A stretch of DNA of 64,000 bases, from NCBI GenBank assembly GCA_028583415.1, contig CM053266.1, positions 8,689,932 to 8,753,931 on the forward strand, in the 5' to 3' direction. Numbering within the stretch: the first letter of the stretch is position 1; each line of letters opens with the position of its first letter. This document shows positions 12,691-24,800 of the stretch, in pieces. Source of the stretch: Protea cynaroides (taxonomy: Eukaryota; Streptophyta; Magnoliopsida; Proteales; Proteaceae). Below the pieces are notes generated by a model that was given only the letters and a program-made list of their open reading frames with translations, was not told the origin of the DNA and did no database searches. Made by a program: the position numbers and the translations under genes.

Positions 12691-12949
12691 TCAGACACCG
12701 ATTATCTGAGAGACATAACGAGGGCAAAGAAACTTGTTTCTGCAATTTCAATTTTTCTTTTGTAATATTTTTCTACTTTCTGCATTTTTTTTCCTCTTAA
12801 GCCGACAGCCTGTGTCTGAGAAGGGCATCAGAAGCTTGAGTATGATGGTTTAACGGGATAGTTTGAGTAACCAAAGTTGCTGTAACCGAATCTTTGACGG
12901 TATGATTTCAGAGGTATTTATGTATATGTAATTTTTGTCATTAAATATG

Positions 12950-12955
12950 AATAAA
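12950..12955 (+). terminator. AATAAA polyadenylation-type signal downstream of the TATA box
   Basis: AATAAA lies about 280 bp downstream of the TATA box. A signal shortly after the promoter, inside the transcript leader, is the usual place in caulimovirids. Confidence 0.35.
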
Positions 12956-12960
12956 GAGTG

Positions 12961-13600
12961 GTTTCTTTTTGAGTTCTCTTAAAGATCCCTGTCTCATATC
13001 TGTGTGTTTCTGGAAACATTTTAAACTCTTTTAAGAAATTTGGGAAAAGCAAGCAAATTAAAACATAGAGTGGGGAGTTGTTTAATCTGAATCTTATATG
13101 TGAAGATTGTAATATTTCTTAGTGAGAGACTGTTAGCCTGAAAATATCTAAGTGGGAAAATCCAAAGAGAATTAAAGAGGCTTAAAATAATAATTTTATA
13201 TTAGCAAAAGGTGAGACATATCTTAACGAGAAATCTTTTTAATCAACCAAAAGAGTTTAATCAAGGGTCAAATAGTTTTTCAACAAAGTAGTCAATTAAA
13301 GCTTTGCTGAAAAATAAGTTAACAAAGTTTTGGAGCAAAGTCATAAGATGAAGTGACATTTGTTGTTTCTTTTTTTCTCTTTTTACTTTAGCTTTTGTTG
13401 CCATGTTGATTTGTCATATCATTCTGTCTATAAAGCTAAGAAATTTTGGAATTTCAGAAACTTTCTTGAGATTGTCTTAAGACTAAAGGAAGGCATTTGT
13501 GCCGAAAAGGGGCAAAATTGTGGACCTCAGGGCCATTTGAGGTCAAGACTTGCAGCCCTAGGTTTTAGAGAACGAGGATAAGAGAATCATGCAATTATAA
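12961..13600. other. Intergenic, no gene seen
   Basis: AT-rich sequence, perhaps the rest of the viral leader. I found no primer-binding site. The 73-aa open frame at 13360-13581 has no domain and an unremarkable composition. Confidence 0.4.
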
Positions 13601-13998
13601 CAAACGAAAGACATGGGTTGTAAAAGAATCACATCCAACATAGGAAAAGTAAATGAATAAGTGAAAATCTGAATTTAATTCGCATCCGTAATTGTTTAGG
13701 GTTATTCGGATTGAGTAAAGGATATCCGATTCAATGACACCCTGTTAACCATCCATCCGAATCCCGATCCGTTTAGTAATTGCCGATGAGTTCACTCAAC
13801 CGCAAAGATGTGGCAAACTCAAAACAGCCAGTAGTGGCCATTCCCGCGGCTTGAACAGCAATTCTTTGGTCATCTCTACATACTGGAAATTGAATTGAAA
13901 AGTTTCCCATCGATTCTGATTGTTCAGCAATCGAAGCTTACATACTTCCAGTCCAATATAATATTTGCGTTTCTCTCCGGGACTCGTTTCTAGGTTAT
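13601..13998 (+). promoter_or_regulatory. Putative promoter and 5' UTR of the syntaxin gene
   Basis: No transposon end is seen in these 400 bp before the syntaxin ATG. CCAATATAATATT at about 13952-13964 could supply a TATA-like element, but it lies only about 40 bp before the ATG, so the true start site cannot be placed. The pyrimidine-rich GTTTCTCTCC follows it. Confidence 0.35.
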
Positions 13999-14230
13999 AT
14001 GGCTTCTGTTGGAGTTTCCTCGTATCGAGATCGGACGTCGGAATTTCGTTTGTTGTCGGAAAGATTGAAGAAGATCGAAGGACTGGCAGCTGTTAACGGA
14101 ACGGGGAATGACCCGGAGATATCGGATGCATCGCCGGAAACCTTTTCTCGATCTGAATTCAAAAAGAATGCATCGAGGATTGGTCTGGGGATTCATGAGA
14201 CATCCCTCAAGATCTCGAGACTCGCTAAAT
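13999..14230 (+). CDS. SYP32-like: Syntaxin exon 1 (residues 1-77 plus one base)
   Basis: It starts MASVGVSSYRDRTSEF and ends in RLAK plus T. The donor is AAAT/GTATGC, a non-optimal site. The split codon T+TG gives the conserved Leu of RLAKLAKK when joined to exon 2. Reading through the donor gives only CMHP and a stop. Confidence 0.95.
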
Positions 14231-17200
14231 GTATGCACCCCTGATTTTCTATTCCAACGTTTTGGCTAGGCATTGGATCTCGTTTACTTTAACTTTGATT
14301 GCTTTTATGTAGATTTTCAGTCCTTATTGAGATTTTGAATTGCTTAATTATGAACTAGAACTACAGAATTTCCTATAGGTGTTTAACGTAAGTTACTCAT
14401 GATTGAGGATTACAAGATGCCTTGTATTTTTTAGTGAGAGAGTTAGGGAGAGTTGTTAAAGCTTGTAGATTCGTTGCTCGTGTCAGGAAATTAAAATTAT
14501 TGTAAAGAAATTCAAAGCAAAACGTCAATAAGATCTGTATGGTGTAGTTACCACAATGTTCAGGCACATCTTCCTACGCTTGATCTATATTATACTGAGA
14601 TCTCTATAATATAATTCATCTAAGAAGGATAAGTCTCTTCTGCAATATGGTGCTCAGACGTTCTCCCTCCCTCCCTGAAGAAAAAAGAAAAATGCTTTAA
14701 CTTTCCAATGCAAAGTCAAGGTGGAAAGGCTGCCAATTACAAATCAGAAATGATAAAATCATTTCGTAATTTATTAGTCTCATTTGAATACTATTATGTG
14801 CACGGATAACGTATTTGCAGAAAAAAGCTTTTATTTACTGTGTTACTGACAAACTGACCAGCATCATGCTTAAGTTAGCATACATTGTACATTTGTGATT
14901 CTCTTAAGTCCGTCCTTGCACGAGTTTCTGGCGGACTTTACTTTTTATTTTTTATTTTTTTGGGGTGGGGATGGGAGAGGGATGAGTGATATTATAATTT
15001 TATCGGGCCACTGATCACAAGAATCATGTTTGGCAGGCACTATGCGGTATGACATGTACATTTCAGAAAACATAAAAACTCAAATGGCTCACTCACACCA
15101 TGCACTTTATCAAATGAATATACTGAATCAAGAGATGATATCTGTCCAATTTAGACAATTTTTTGTAGTTCGTGTTTTGTAATGGGACCCTCATGCACTA
15201 GGACGCCCTTTGTGGTTCGTGTTGTGTATAATTAACTTCTTCATTTAGCCTGTTCAAAATTCAATGAAATATCAAAATCTCTTCTGGGTACACTATCATA
15301 ATCTTGACAAGTCAATTAGTCTTTTACTGTTAAGCTGTTAAGAGTTCTCAATGTGTTCTGCTTATGGCATGCCAAAACCTGAGCAATGATAATCAAGAAG
15401 ATCATAAAAATAATGTCTAAGTTTTGAGGGACCAAGTATGGTTCCGTGGGCCCATTTGGACATCTATTGCTTTATGCGTTAAATAAAATACTAAATATAT
15501 CGATCATTTCTACATTAATGAAAAAAAGGATTTTGATTCCTTGTGTATCCATATTCATCATTTAAAAAGTACGTATTACGAATACTTTTCACTGGATAAC
15601 TTTAGGACATGGCTTCCATCTACCATTAGGAGCCATTACCGTATTTCCAACAAAATACAGGGAATTAGAGGTTGATGATCGTTTTGTATGTAATTGATCC
15701 CTGAAGGAAAAGATACAATTGAACCTTCCATAGAAATAGAGTTGTGATTCTTTATAAGTAGGACATTTGGTCTCCTGTCTTCAAAGTTTAAAATACCTTG
15801 AATCTCTTGAAGTGAAATTTAGAGACTCAAACAACTAAGTTAGCAAGGAACAACATATAAAGGTGTTTTAAAACAAAAGACACTAATCTATCAACCCCCA
15901 CCTCAGAGAAGCCCGGGAAATTTCCTTTTATAAACAAAAATTTAAATTGTATGATTGATCAATGGTATTGTTAAGATCTGGACAAAAAATAGTAGGTTAT
16001 TGAGAAAGGGATCAGTAATGGGGTTCAGATCAAAATTTTAGCGATTCACAATTCAGAATCATAAGATTTTAACAACATTACCTGAGAGTGCCACAGGTTG
16101 CATTATGATCCAGCGAGAAATGAACAAGAGCTGGTTAGGGCTTCTTTCAAAGACACTCTGTAGCCTGCAAAGCGGATAAGAGTTCCTACACCATGTGAGT
16201 GCTGGTAAAGAAGCTAGTTCGATGGAGAAGGATTTGATTGGTGATACGTAATATTGGAACATGACAAGTTAGTGACGAGGGATGGAATCCCAATCAGCCA
16301 GAATTGCAGTGAATGGATAGGACCAGAATTCAAACAGAGCTGCTTAGAGGACAAGAATCCATGATGTAGCCGACTCCATTTAGTTGGGATAAGGTTTTAT
16401 TGTTGTTTTTGTTGTTGTTGAACCAGAATTAAAACAGTCGCCATATATGGAAATCTAACCCATGGATGTAAACCAGATTTGAAACACAAGTAGATAATAA
16501 TCTAGGGAACAAGAAATCTGAAATTGAGGACAGTCCAATGGTTGGATCTCAAGATAATGACAAGTCCTTGTAACACTAGGATTATGGAAGATATGCAAAT
16601 ATATTTTCTAACAGAATCTAGAATTCAAAATCTGACCTGCGAAGGTGGATTGGATTAAGCAGTAATGCATTAAAACAGAAATAGAACAAGATATCAGAAA
16701 GTGGATTTGATCCAATGATAGGATAAGGATCTAGAAACACTCCTTGATAAAGTGGGAGTATTCTAGATCCAGCTGATGGCACAAACAGTGAATGAAACTC
16801 AGTCAAAACTTGAAATCTGTTCAGCAATCGAGTAAGAACAGTATCTCAGTTTCAGATCCAAAAGAACAATGAAAATCAATACTATATCTGAGATCCAACA
16901 GTGGTAATGAGGATTAACAGATCTGAAATTGCAGAAATAGAACTCATAAAGCAGTAACCAAATTTGAAAGCAATTCAGATGAAGATTCAAATCAGAAACT
17001 AGATCAATAGTGCATTGACAAGTTGAAGCAGATCTGGGAATACCCTGAACAAATAACTTACTTATTTAATGGAGGGTAAGAGAAATGAAGAAGAAAGGAA
17101 GGATATGACCAAAGGAATCACCTCCAATTACCTGGACTGGAATTACCACCAGTCAACCTGTTGTTTACACCACAAACAGGATTGATACTGAATCATCACA

Positions 17201-18815
17201 GCATCGAATCAGATCTAAATCACTTCAGATTGATTCTGCCTTCTCTAGCAGAATCGACACTCTCTTTCTCCCTTGCTCTTCTTCATTCTTCTTTTGTTTC
17301 TTTTATTTCTGGTTGTGTTGTTTGGATATTACTCTATTAGTTACAATTTTTATTTTAATAGACCACTTTAATAGGTCTAAATCAAGGGTAGGGCTTAGGA
17401 ATACAGAATTCAATTTATTAGTTTGTTTAATTAGAGTCCTATTTCTTTATTTTTAATTGTTATTAAAGTGTTTTAATTATGTTGGAATAGGTCTCTATAA
17501 GTTCGGCCTTGTTTGAGTTGTTTCTTTTTTATTTTATTCAGAGTTTTAGTAACAGTAGACTACCCTAGTGGGTGAGGAATTTTAAGCATAGTTCAAGTCC
17601 TGTTTGAAGTCTTTTATTTAAACATATTTAAGGCTATGCCCCAATATATTTTGATGAATTAATGAATGGATTTTTCTTTGTCTTTGTCTTTGTCTTTGGG
17701 TTTAGGCTTGCATCTGTGGGATTCAGGCATGTTGATTCTTGTGGATTCAAGAGTTTTTAACTAGAATGAACTTTGGTAGGATTCCAGGTTGGGTACTTTT
17801 GGGATTCCAGCACTTTAGATCAGGTGGATTCCTGATCATTTATTTTTTAATCTTTTCTTCCCTCGGTTAAACAGGTCAGATCTGGAACTTTCTATCATGC
17901 ACAAAATATTTTCTCATCTTTTTGGGTTCTGGTCTTTTTTGCTATTTGGTTTTTCTGTTGAGTCATATTCTGTCTTACTTTTTTTTCAGTTTACTGATCT
18001 GAGTTTCTGTTTCTACATCTGTTTCTTTTGCTTTGAAAATAAGAACTTGTTCTTTGAATTCTAGAATCCTACTACTGATACATTTCTTCTAATTTCAGTT
18101 TCTCTGCATCTGATTGTTGCTAGTTTTGTTAACTGGGTATTACTGATTTCATATTAATCTCTGATTTCTGTGTTTAAGCCAGTAGTATTCTGCTACTGAA
18201 TCTATTTGCAAGCATAAGGAGGCATTGCATTCTGTTAGCTACTTATAGCATACCTATAGAGAACGTCTATTTAGGCAAACCTCTTTCTATCCTACCTTGC
18301 TTGCCATGCAGAGCGGGAGCATTTCATATTCTTTCGATTCAAATTATAAATGAAGATCAAAGACTTTCACTCATAGTCTTCCCCTTATTTTTGTCCATCC
18401 ATTCATCGTGCGTGGCCAATTCAGTTTCTTCCATGACTTATCTTCCATTCTGAAACCTGGCTAATGATGTTTGGCTATTCTAGAGGTAGCTTACATGTAA
18501 TGGATTCCACCTGGTTAAGCGGATTCCACCTGGTTAAGCGAGGGAAAGAATAATGATTTTGATGAACTATTCATCCATTTGGCCATCACATTGTTTTGAC
18601 CAAACCAGATACTCGTCTTCTTTTTTGGATTGTCCCTGCGGGGAAGCCCATTTCGTTCATATATCAGCCGTCCATGTCCCATTCATCACAAAACACCACT
18701 AAACCACGCATCTTTGCTTAGCATCCTAAACACCCATCACTCCATCCTATATATATATATATATATATAAATGGGATCGCAAAAAGATTACAATGAATGA
18801 ATTCAGTATATACCA

Positions 18816-18860
<45 letters not shown>

Positions 18861-21800
18861 GGGATCGCAAAAAGATTACAATGAATGAATTCAGTATATA
18901 CCACTCATGTAGTATATTTCTTTCAGCCGCCTTTTAGTTTCATTTATATAAATAATGTGATTGAATATTGGAAGCGTACATTCTGCCCCCTCCCCAGACC
19001 AAGCAGTAGCGGGAGCCTTGTGCACTGGGACACCCTAACATTGGAAGCGTAAAACTCTTCCTTGTTTGCGATACCTCTTTTTTCCAAGAAAAGTGTCAAA
19101 GATTTGGAGTTCAACCCCGAAACTCTAATTTCCACTGATACAGCTACTCCCATATCATTGTGTGCGGTTCTTCGGGCAGCACCTGGTTGAGTCAATAACA
19201 TGCTTTGGGTCGGGAATCTTTGCTCTTCTCTTTTGCATTTCCGCTGCCTGCGTTGTTCTTCTTGTCCGTCTGTATCGCAAAGCGAGCCCATGCTCCTCGT
19301 ATTCGTTCGTGCGGGAAAGCTCTTGTTTGTGCTTGCTTGCCTCTCGTCCATAATTGGTACGACACCACTTGGTAGTTGAGCTTCGGGTTGCAAAGCGTTT
19401 TTCAGAACAAAAGGATTTATAGATCTATCGAAAGCACAAGTTGTTGGGAACGATCGAAGAAAGGAAAGATCACTAATGAAAGGGTAAGTTTCATTCAAGG
19501 GGCCTGACAAACCAACCCTTTCGATCCCGTTCTGAGCCATCTACGTTCTCTTCATCAGAAATCGGGACTGTCAATGGGCACACATACCTTCTGTTCTGTC
19601 TAAAGACTAAGCTTCTCCACGGAAGCTTTAGCCCAAGCCAAACAAAGCTGCACCGTACGTAGATATTTTCAATTTTTATGTCATTATAAAGTATTCCCAA
19701 AAACCTTTAAAAAAACACCTGGGTCAGCCAGTTTGAACATGGGAATAAAACTTTATGAGTTTATGAAGATTTGGAGGGAAAAAAATAAAAATAAAAGAAG
19801 GGCTTTAGATACGGGTGACTTCTGGCCATATCTAAAGGCTCTTTCTTTTTTCCCTTGAAATCTTCACAAATTCATAACTTTTTACTCTCATGTTCAAATG
19901 TCCATCAAATTTAGATTTTCCCTTGCAAACTTATTATATTGTTTGATTAGAGCAATCAGCCAGAGTCATGGTACAAAATTTTGGTTATATTTTGCCGATA
20001 TTTTTTGGTTTCAGGATGTCTCAAATGCACTTTGACGTCACCAGCTTACCAGATTTCGACTGTTATTTTACTGAAATTTTGATTCATTTCAGAGAAAATT
20101 TGGTCATTTCGATTCATTTCTAACTATATTTTGACAAAATTTCAACTCATTCTGTAGAAATTTCGAGCTTTCGCCCTCTTTGCTCAAGAGCTCCATAGCT
20201 GGGAGAAAAACTAAATTTTTTTTGGTCAAGTCGTTTAAGCTGAATCAATGCTTAAAGGATGACTATGGAGTATCCACTTCAACGTTTATATGTATTCAAA
20301 GCATCATTTGGCCAATAGGAAACAATATAGTTAAGGAATCTGATTGTATTCTCCTTCTCCTATGGTACCTTTATTTATAACAATAGGAAACAATATAGTT
20401 AAGGAAACTTTCTTAATTACAAGAGCATAAGCTAACTAGGAAAGTAGACTAAGACAACTTAGGAAATAAATCCTTACTTACAGCCAATAAATAAAATAAC
20501 CAATCTACTAAATCATAAAATACTAAAGCTGGGACAATATTCCTATAGTGATACAGCTCTATAGGATACTGCCAGCGCTAACACCTCCCCTCAAGCTGAA
20601 GCATATAAGTCACCCATGCCCAGTTTGGAACAATTCAACCGAAACCCTGGACCAAATAAGGGTTTGGTAAGGATGACTGCCAATTGATTTGATGAGGACA
20701 CAAAGGGAGTATTAAACAACTTTTTTCTGAACAGCATCACGAACAAAATGACAATCAACCTCAATGTGCTTAGTGCGCTCGTGAAACACTGGATTGGTAG
20801 CAATATAGATGGCGGCTTGATTGTCACAGAACATAGTCATAGGTTGATTTACTGAAAAACCAAATTCTTGGAGGAGATTTTGTATCCACATAAGTTCAGT
20901 GGTAGTTTGGGCCATAGCCCGATACTTAGCTTTGGCACTAGACTTAGATACTGTAGTCTTCTTTTTGCTTCTCTAAGTATCCAAGTTTTCTAAAACAAAC
21001 GTATAATAACCAGTGGTGGAACACCTATCACCATTAGCACCAGCCCAGTCAGCATCAGAATATCCAGTGATATCAGTATGTTTGTGACATTGGTAGTTCA
21101 GTCCCTTTCCTGGAGACTTTTTTAAATATCTCTATACACGACAAGCTGCTTTCTAGTGAATTTGCTTTGGGGCTTGCATAAATTGACTAATCACCCCAAC
21201 AGCAAATGACAAATCAGGTTGATTTACGATGAGGTAGATAAGCTTACCAATAAGTTGTCGGTATTGATGAACATCAACATAATCAGGACTATTACTAGTC
21301 TCAAGCTTTAGATGAGGATCAATAGGAGTATCAGCAGGTTTAGACCCAAGAAGACCAGTTTCAACCAGGAGATCAAGTACATATTTTCTTTGGGATAGAC
21401 TAATTCCCTTACTGGAACGAACACCTCAATTCCCAAGAAATAATGAAGGTGCCTCAAATCCTTCATTTGGAAGTGTTTGTTTAAATAAGTTTTGACTTCA
21501 ACAATACTAGACACATCATCGCCTGTGATAATGATATCATCAACATAAATGGCTATGATGATCACTTTAGAAAGCTGCCGCCGAGCAAAAATAGAGTGAT
21601 CAAAATAGCATTGAGAAAAACTACAATGAGTAACAACTGAGTTGAACTTCTCAAACTAGGCACGGGGGGACTGTTTGAGCCCATAGATATCCTTGTGTAG
21701 CTTGCATACTTGAGTGGACATCCCCCCCTGAGCATCATACCTTGGAGGTTGCTTCATATAAACCTCCTCGTGGATATCACCATAAAGAAAGGCATTCTTG

Positions 21801-24800
21801 TCGTCCAATTGATAAAGAGACTACTCGTGGTTCATAGCCAAGGAAACAATAATCCTAATCGAATTAAGACGGGCAACCGGGGAAAATGTCTCAAAATAGT
21901 CAACACCATAAGTTTGAGTAAACCATTTTGCAACCGAACGATCCTTCAGGTGTTCAACCGTCCCATCAGGGTTATGTTTAATAGTGTAGTCCGAGCGACA
22001 ACACACAACAGGTTTCCCAGGCGGAGGAGCAACAAGAGTCCATGTACAACGGAAGAGTAAAGCATTCATCTTAGAATCCATAGCCGCTTTCTACCCTGGG
22101 TGGGACAAACCTGCACATGGGTGGTAGGAACAACGGTGGTAGATAAGGACATAATAAGGTTGTTAGCAGGGAAAGGGAGATGGGAGGTAGTAACAAACTG
22201 TTCAATGGGATAGGTAACAAGGGATTTCTGTGTATAAGAGCGCGTACCTTTGCGAAGGGTAATGGGAAGGTCAGAAGAGACCTCAGTACTAGGAGCAGGT
22301 AGACCAGTGGGGGAAGAAGCATCCGTAGTAGCAACCGGCCTTGTTCTGTGTTGATAAACCTGTAATGGGGGTGGTGAAGGGGTCGGTGTAGGGGATGGGT
22401 CAACAAAGAGGTGGACCAATGGTAATGGAACAATGGGTTCAAAGGGTAATGGGGAAGGGGTAGAAGCGTAGTAAGGGGTATCCTCAAAGAAGGTAACATC
22501 AGCACTCACAAAATGGTGATAGGTAGTCGCGTCATAACACCTGTAGCCCTTCTGAGTACAGGAATAACTGAGAAAAACACATTTCAGGGAACGAGGGGAC
22601 AATTTATAATGTTGGGGATGCACGATTTGATTAAAGCATACATACCCGAAGGTAGAGTAAGAAAGGACCGAAAAGGGAACTTTCCCATGAAGAACGGAAG
22701 ATGGCATGCAATTGATAAGAAAGCAAGCAGTAAGGAGAGCATCACACCGAAAATACTTGGGAACATGCATATGAAAAAGAAGAGATCGAGCAACCTCCAA
22801 GAGGTGTCAATTTTTATGTTCCGCAACACCATTTTGCTAAGGAGTATAGGAGCAACTAGTATGATGAATCATTCCATTTTCAAAACAAAATCAGAGATGG
22901 CAGTTTGAGTCTACTCAAGAGCATTATCAAACTTAAAATACGTATGAATTTATTAAAGTGGACTTTGATTTCTTTCCAAAACCCTTTAAGCATAGAAAGA
23001 AACTCATATCTATCTTTAAGTAAGTAAATTCAGGTCACCCTGGAATAGTCATTTACAAATGTAACAAAATAATAAGAACCAACTCTGTTGGGTATACGAC
23101 ATGGACCCCAAATGTCTGAGGGACTAGACTAAAGGGAGAAGAGCTATGAGAAGTAGGACGCGCAGGGAAGGTACTTTGGTGATGTTTGCTTAACTTGCAA
23201 GCTTCACAGTGAAGATGGGTGAGAGACTTGTAGCTAGGAATGAGGGTCTTCAATCTTCATCATGGAGAGGGATAGGTGGCCAAGTTGATGATTCCAATGA
23301 AGAGGTGTAGAAACAGCGGAGGTGGCATAGCCAGGAGCAGAAGATGGTCCATGATGCTCCGAGTAGTAATGTCCAGATCACTTAAGGCTCTCCCATTAAT
23401 CGTCGCCCTGGTCCTGAGATCCTGAAAAACACAATAGGAAGGAAAAAAGTTTACTGAGCATTGCAAAGATTTGGTCAGCTGACTAATAGATATAAGATTA
23501 AGGGGGTAATTTTGGGACATGAAGGACGGAGGACAGGGTCAGGGTAGGTGTTAAGGAAACTGACCTGTAGCTTAGGTGGAGGAACCATTAACAAGGAAAC
23601 CAGGCATGGAAGTAATGACATCTTTAAAGGAAAGAAAAATATGAGACTTATCAGTCACGTGACAAGAAGCTCTAGAATCAAGAATCCATGGAGTAGTAGT
23701 GGTGGAGAGTATGGCATTGGTACCTGTGTGGGCCAGGGTGGCAGAGGTGGATGGAGAGGATTCCTGCTCAAGCTGTTGAACTCGATGTAGTATTGCATCC
23801 AACTGCGCTGTGGGAATTGTAGTGCTGGGAGTCGATATAGGAGCTGGTGCAGGAGTAGTAGCAGGTACTGGTAAAGCAATGTCATTTATGCAGGTAGAGT
23901 TGACCAATGTCTCAGCCCATTCTGGACGGCCATGCATAGCCCAACATTTGTCGACATTATGATTGTTTTTGCTACAATGGGTACAATGCCGAGTAGTTTT
24001 ATCCATACTAGATCGGTCTGTGCCACGACCATAGGAACCACGCCCTCGACTGGTGCCACGACCTTGATATGAGGAACTGCGTCATCGGCCAGCCTACAAG
24101 GCAGAAGTATCATATGGGGCTGATGGATCACTTAAAGGCATCAACCGTTGGAGACGGAAGAATGTTTCACTCAGTGTAGGAACCTTCTTACCAGACAATA
24201 ACCGAGTTTTGAAGGACTGATACTCAGGAGGAACACCGGCTAAGAATTTCGCTACATAAAATTCAGATTGGTGGGCTTTGGGTTGATTGAGATCAGTAGT
24301 AAGGGGCTGAACAGCCTCAAGTTCTTCAAGAAGAGCCTTAAAGCCACTGTAGTATGCATTCAGGGTTTTATCTCCCAACGAGTAATTGAACATTCGTTCA
24401 TACAGATCATAAACACGAAAAATATTTTTCTCCTGTGCATAACTTTCCTTAAGGTCTGTTACGATATGAACCCAAAAAGGGTCCACTCGATATCTCTAGG
24501 CTGTAATTACGATATCGAGCTAGGTTACTTCCTTTTTGGGTTGTTGGTTTATTTCTTATTTTGCTTATTATATTTCTCCTTTTATGTCTTCTCTTATTTT
24601 AGAGACTTTCTTGTAATATATGTTATTCATTCTCTATAAATATAAGTAATAGAGAGGAGAATTTTTTTTATCGATTTTGGCTGTAGCATACTGCTGTTGT
24701 CGAAATTTATTTCTCCTTCTCTTCTCCTTCTCTTCAATCTTCTTCTCTCTTTGTCTGGTTTGTAAACTTACTGTTATCTCTTGTGAAATTGTTACATGGT

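Noticed and set aside
13999..14244. Stand-alone 81-aa gene
   Set aside because: It is syntaxin exon 1 read through its donor; the exon joins perfectly to 35798.
18944..19540. 198-aa minus-strand ORF as a protein-coding gene
   Set aside because: Its C-terminal part is made by a SINE fragment between 12-bp direct repeats, and no domain is recognised.
22513..22908. 131-aa plus-strand ORF
   Set aside because: It is antisense to the integrase region of element X, which carries recognisable copia motifs on the minus strand.
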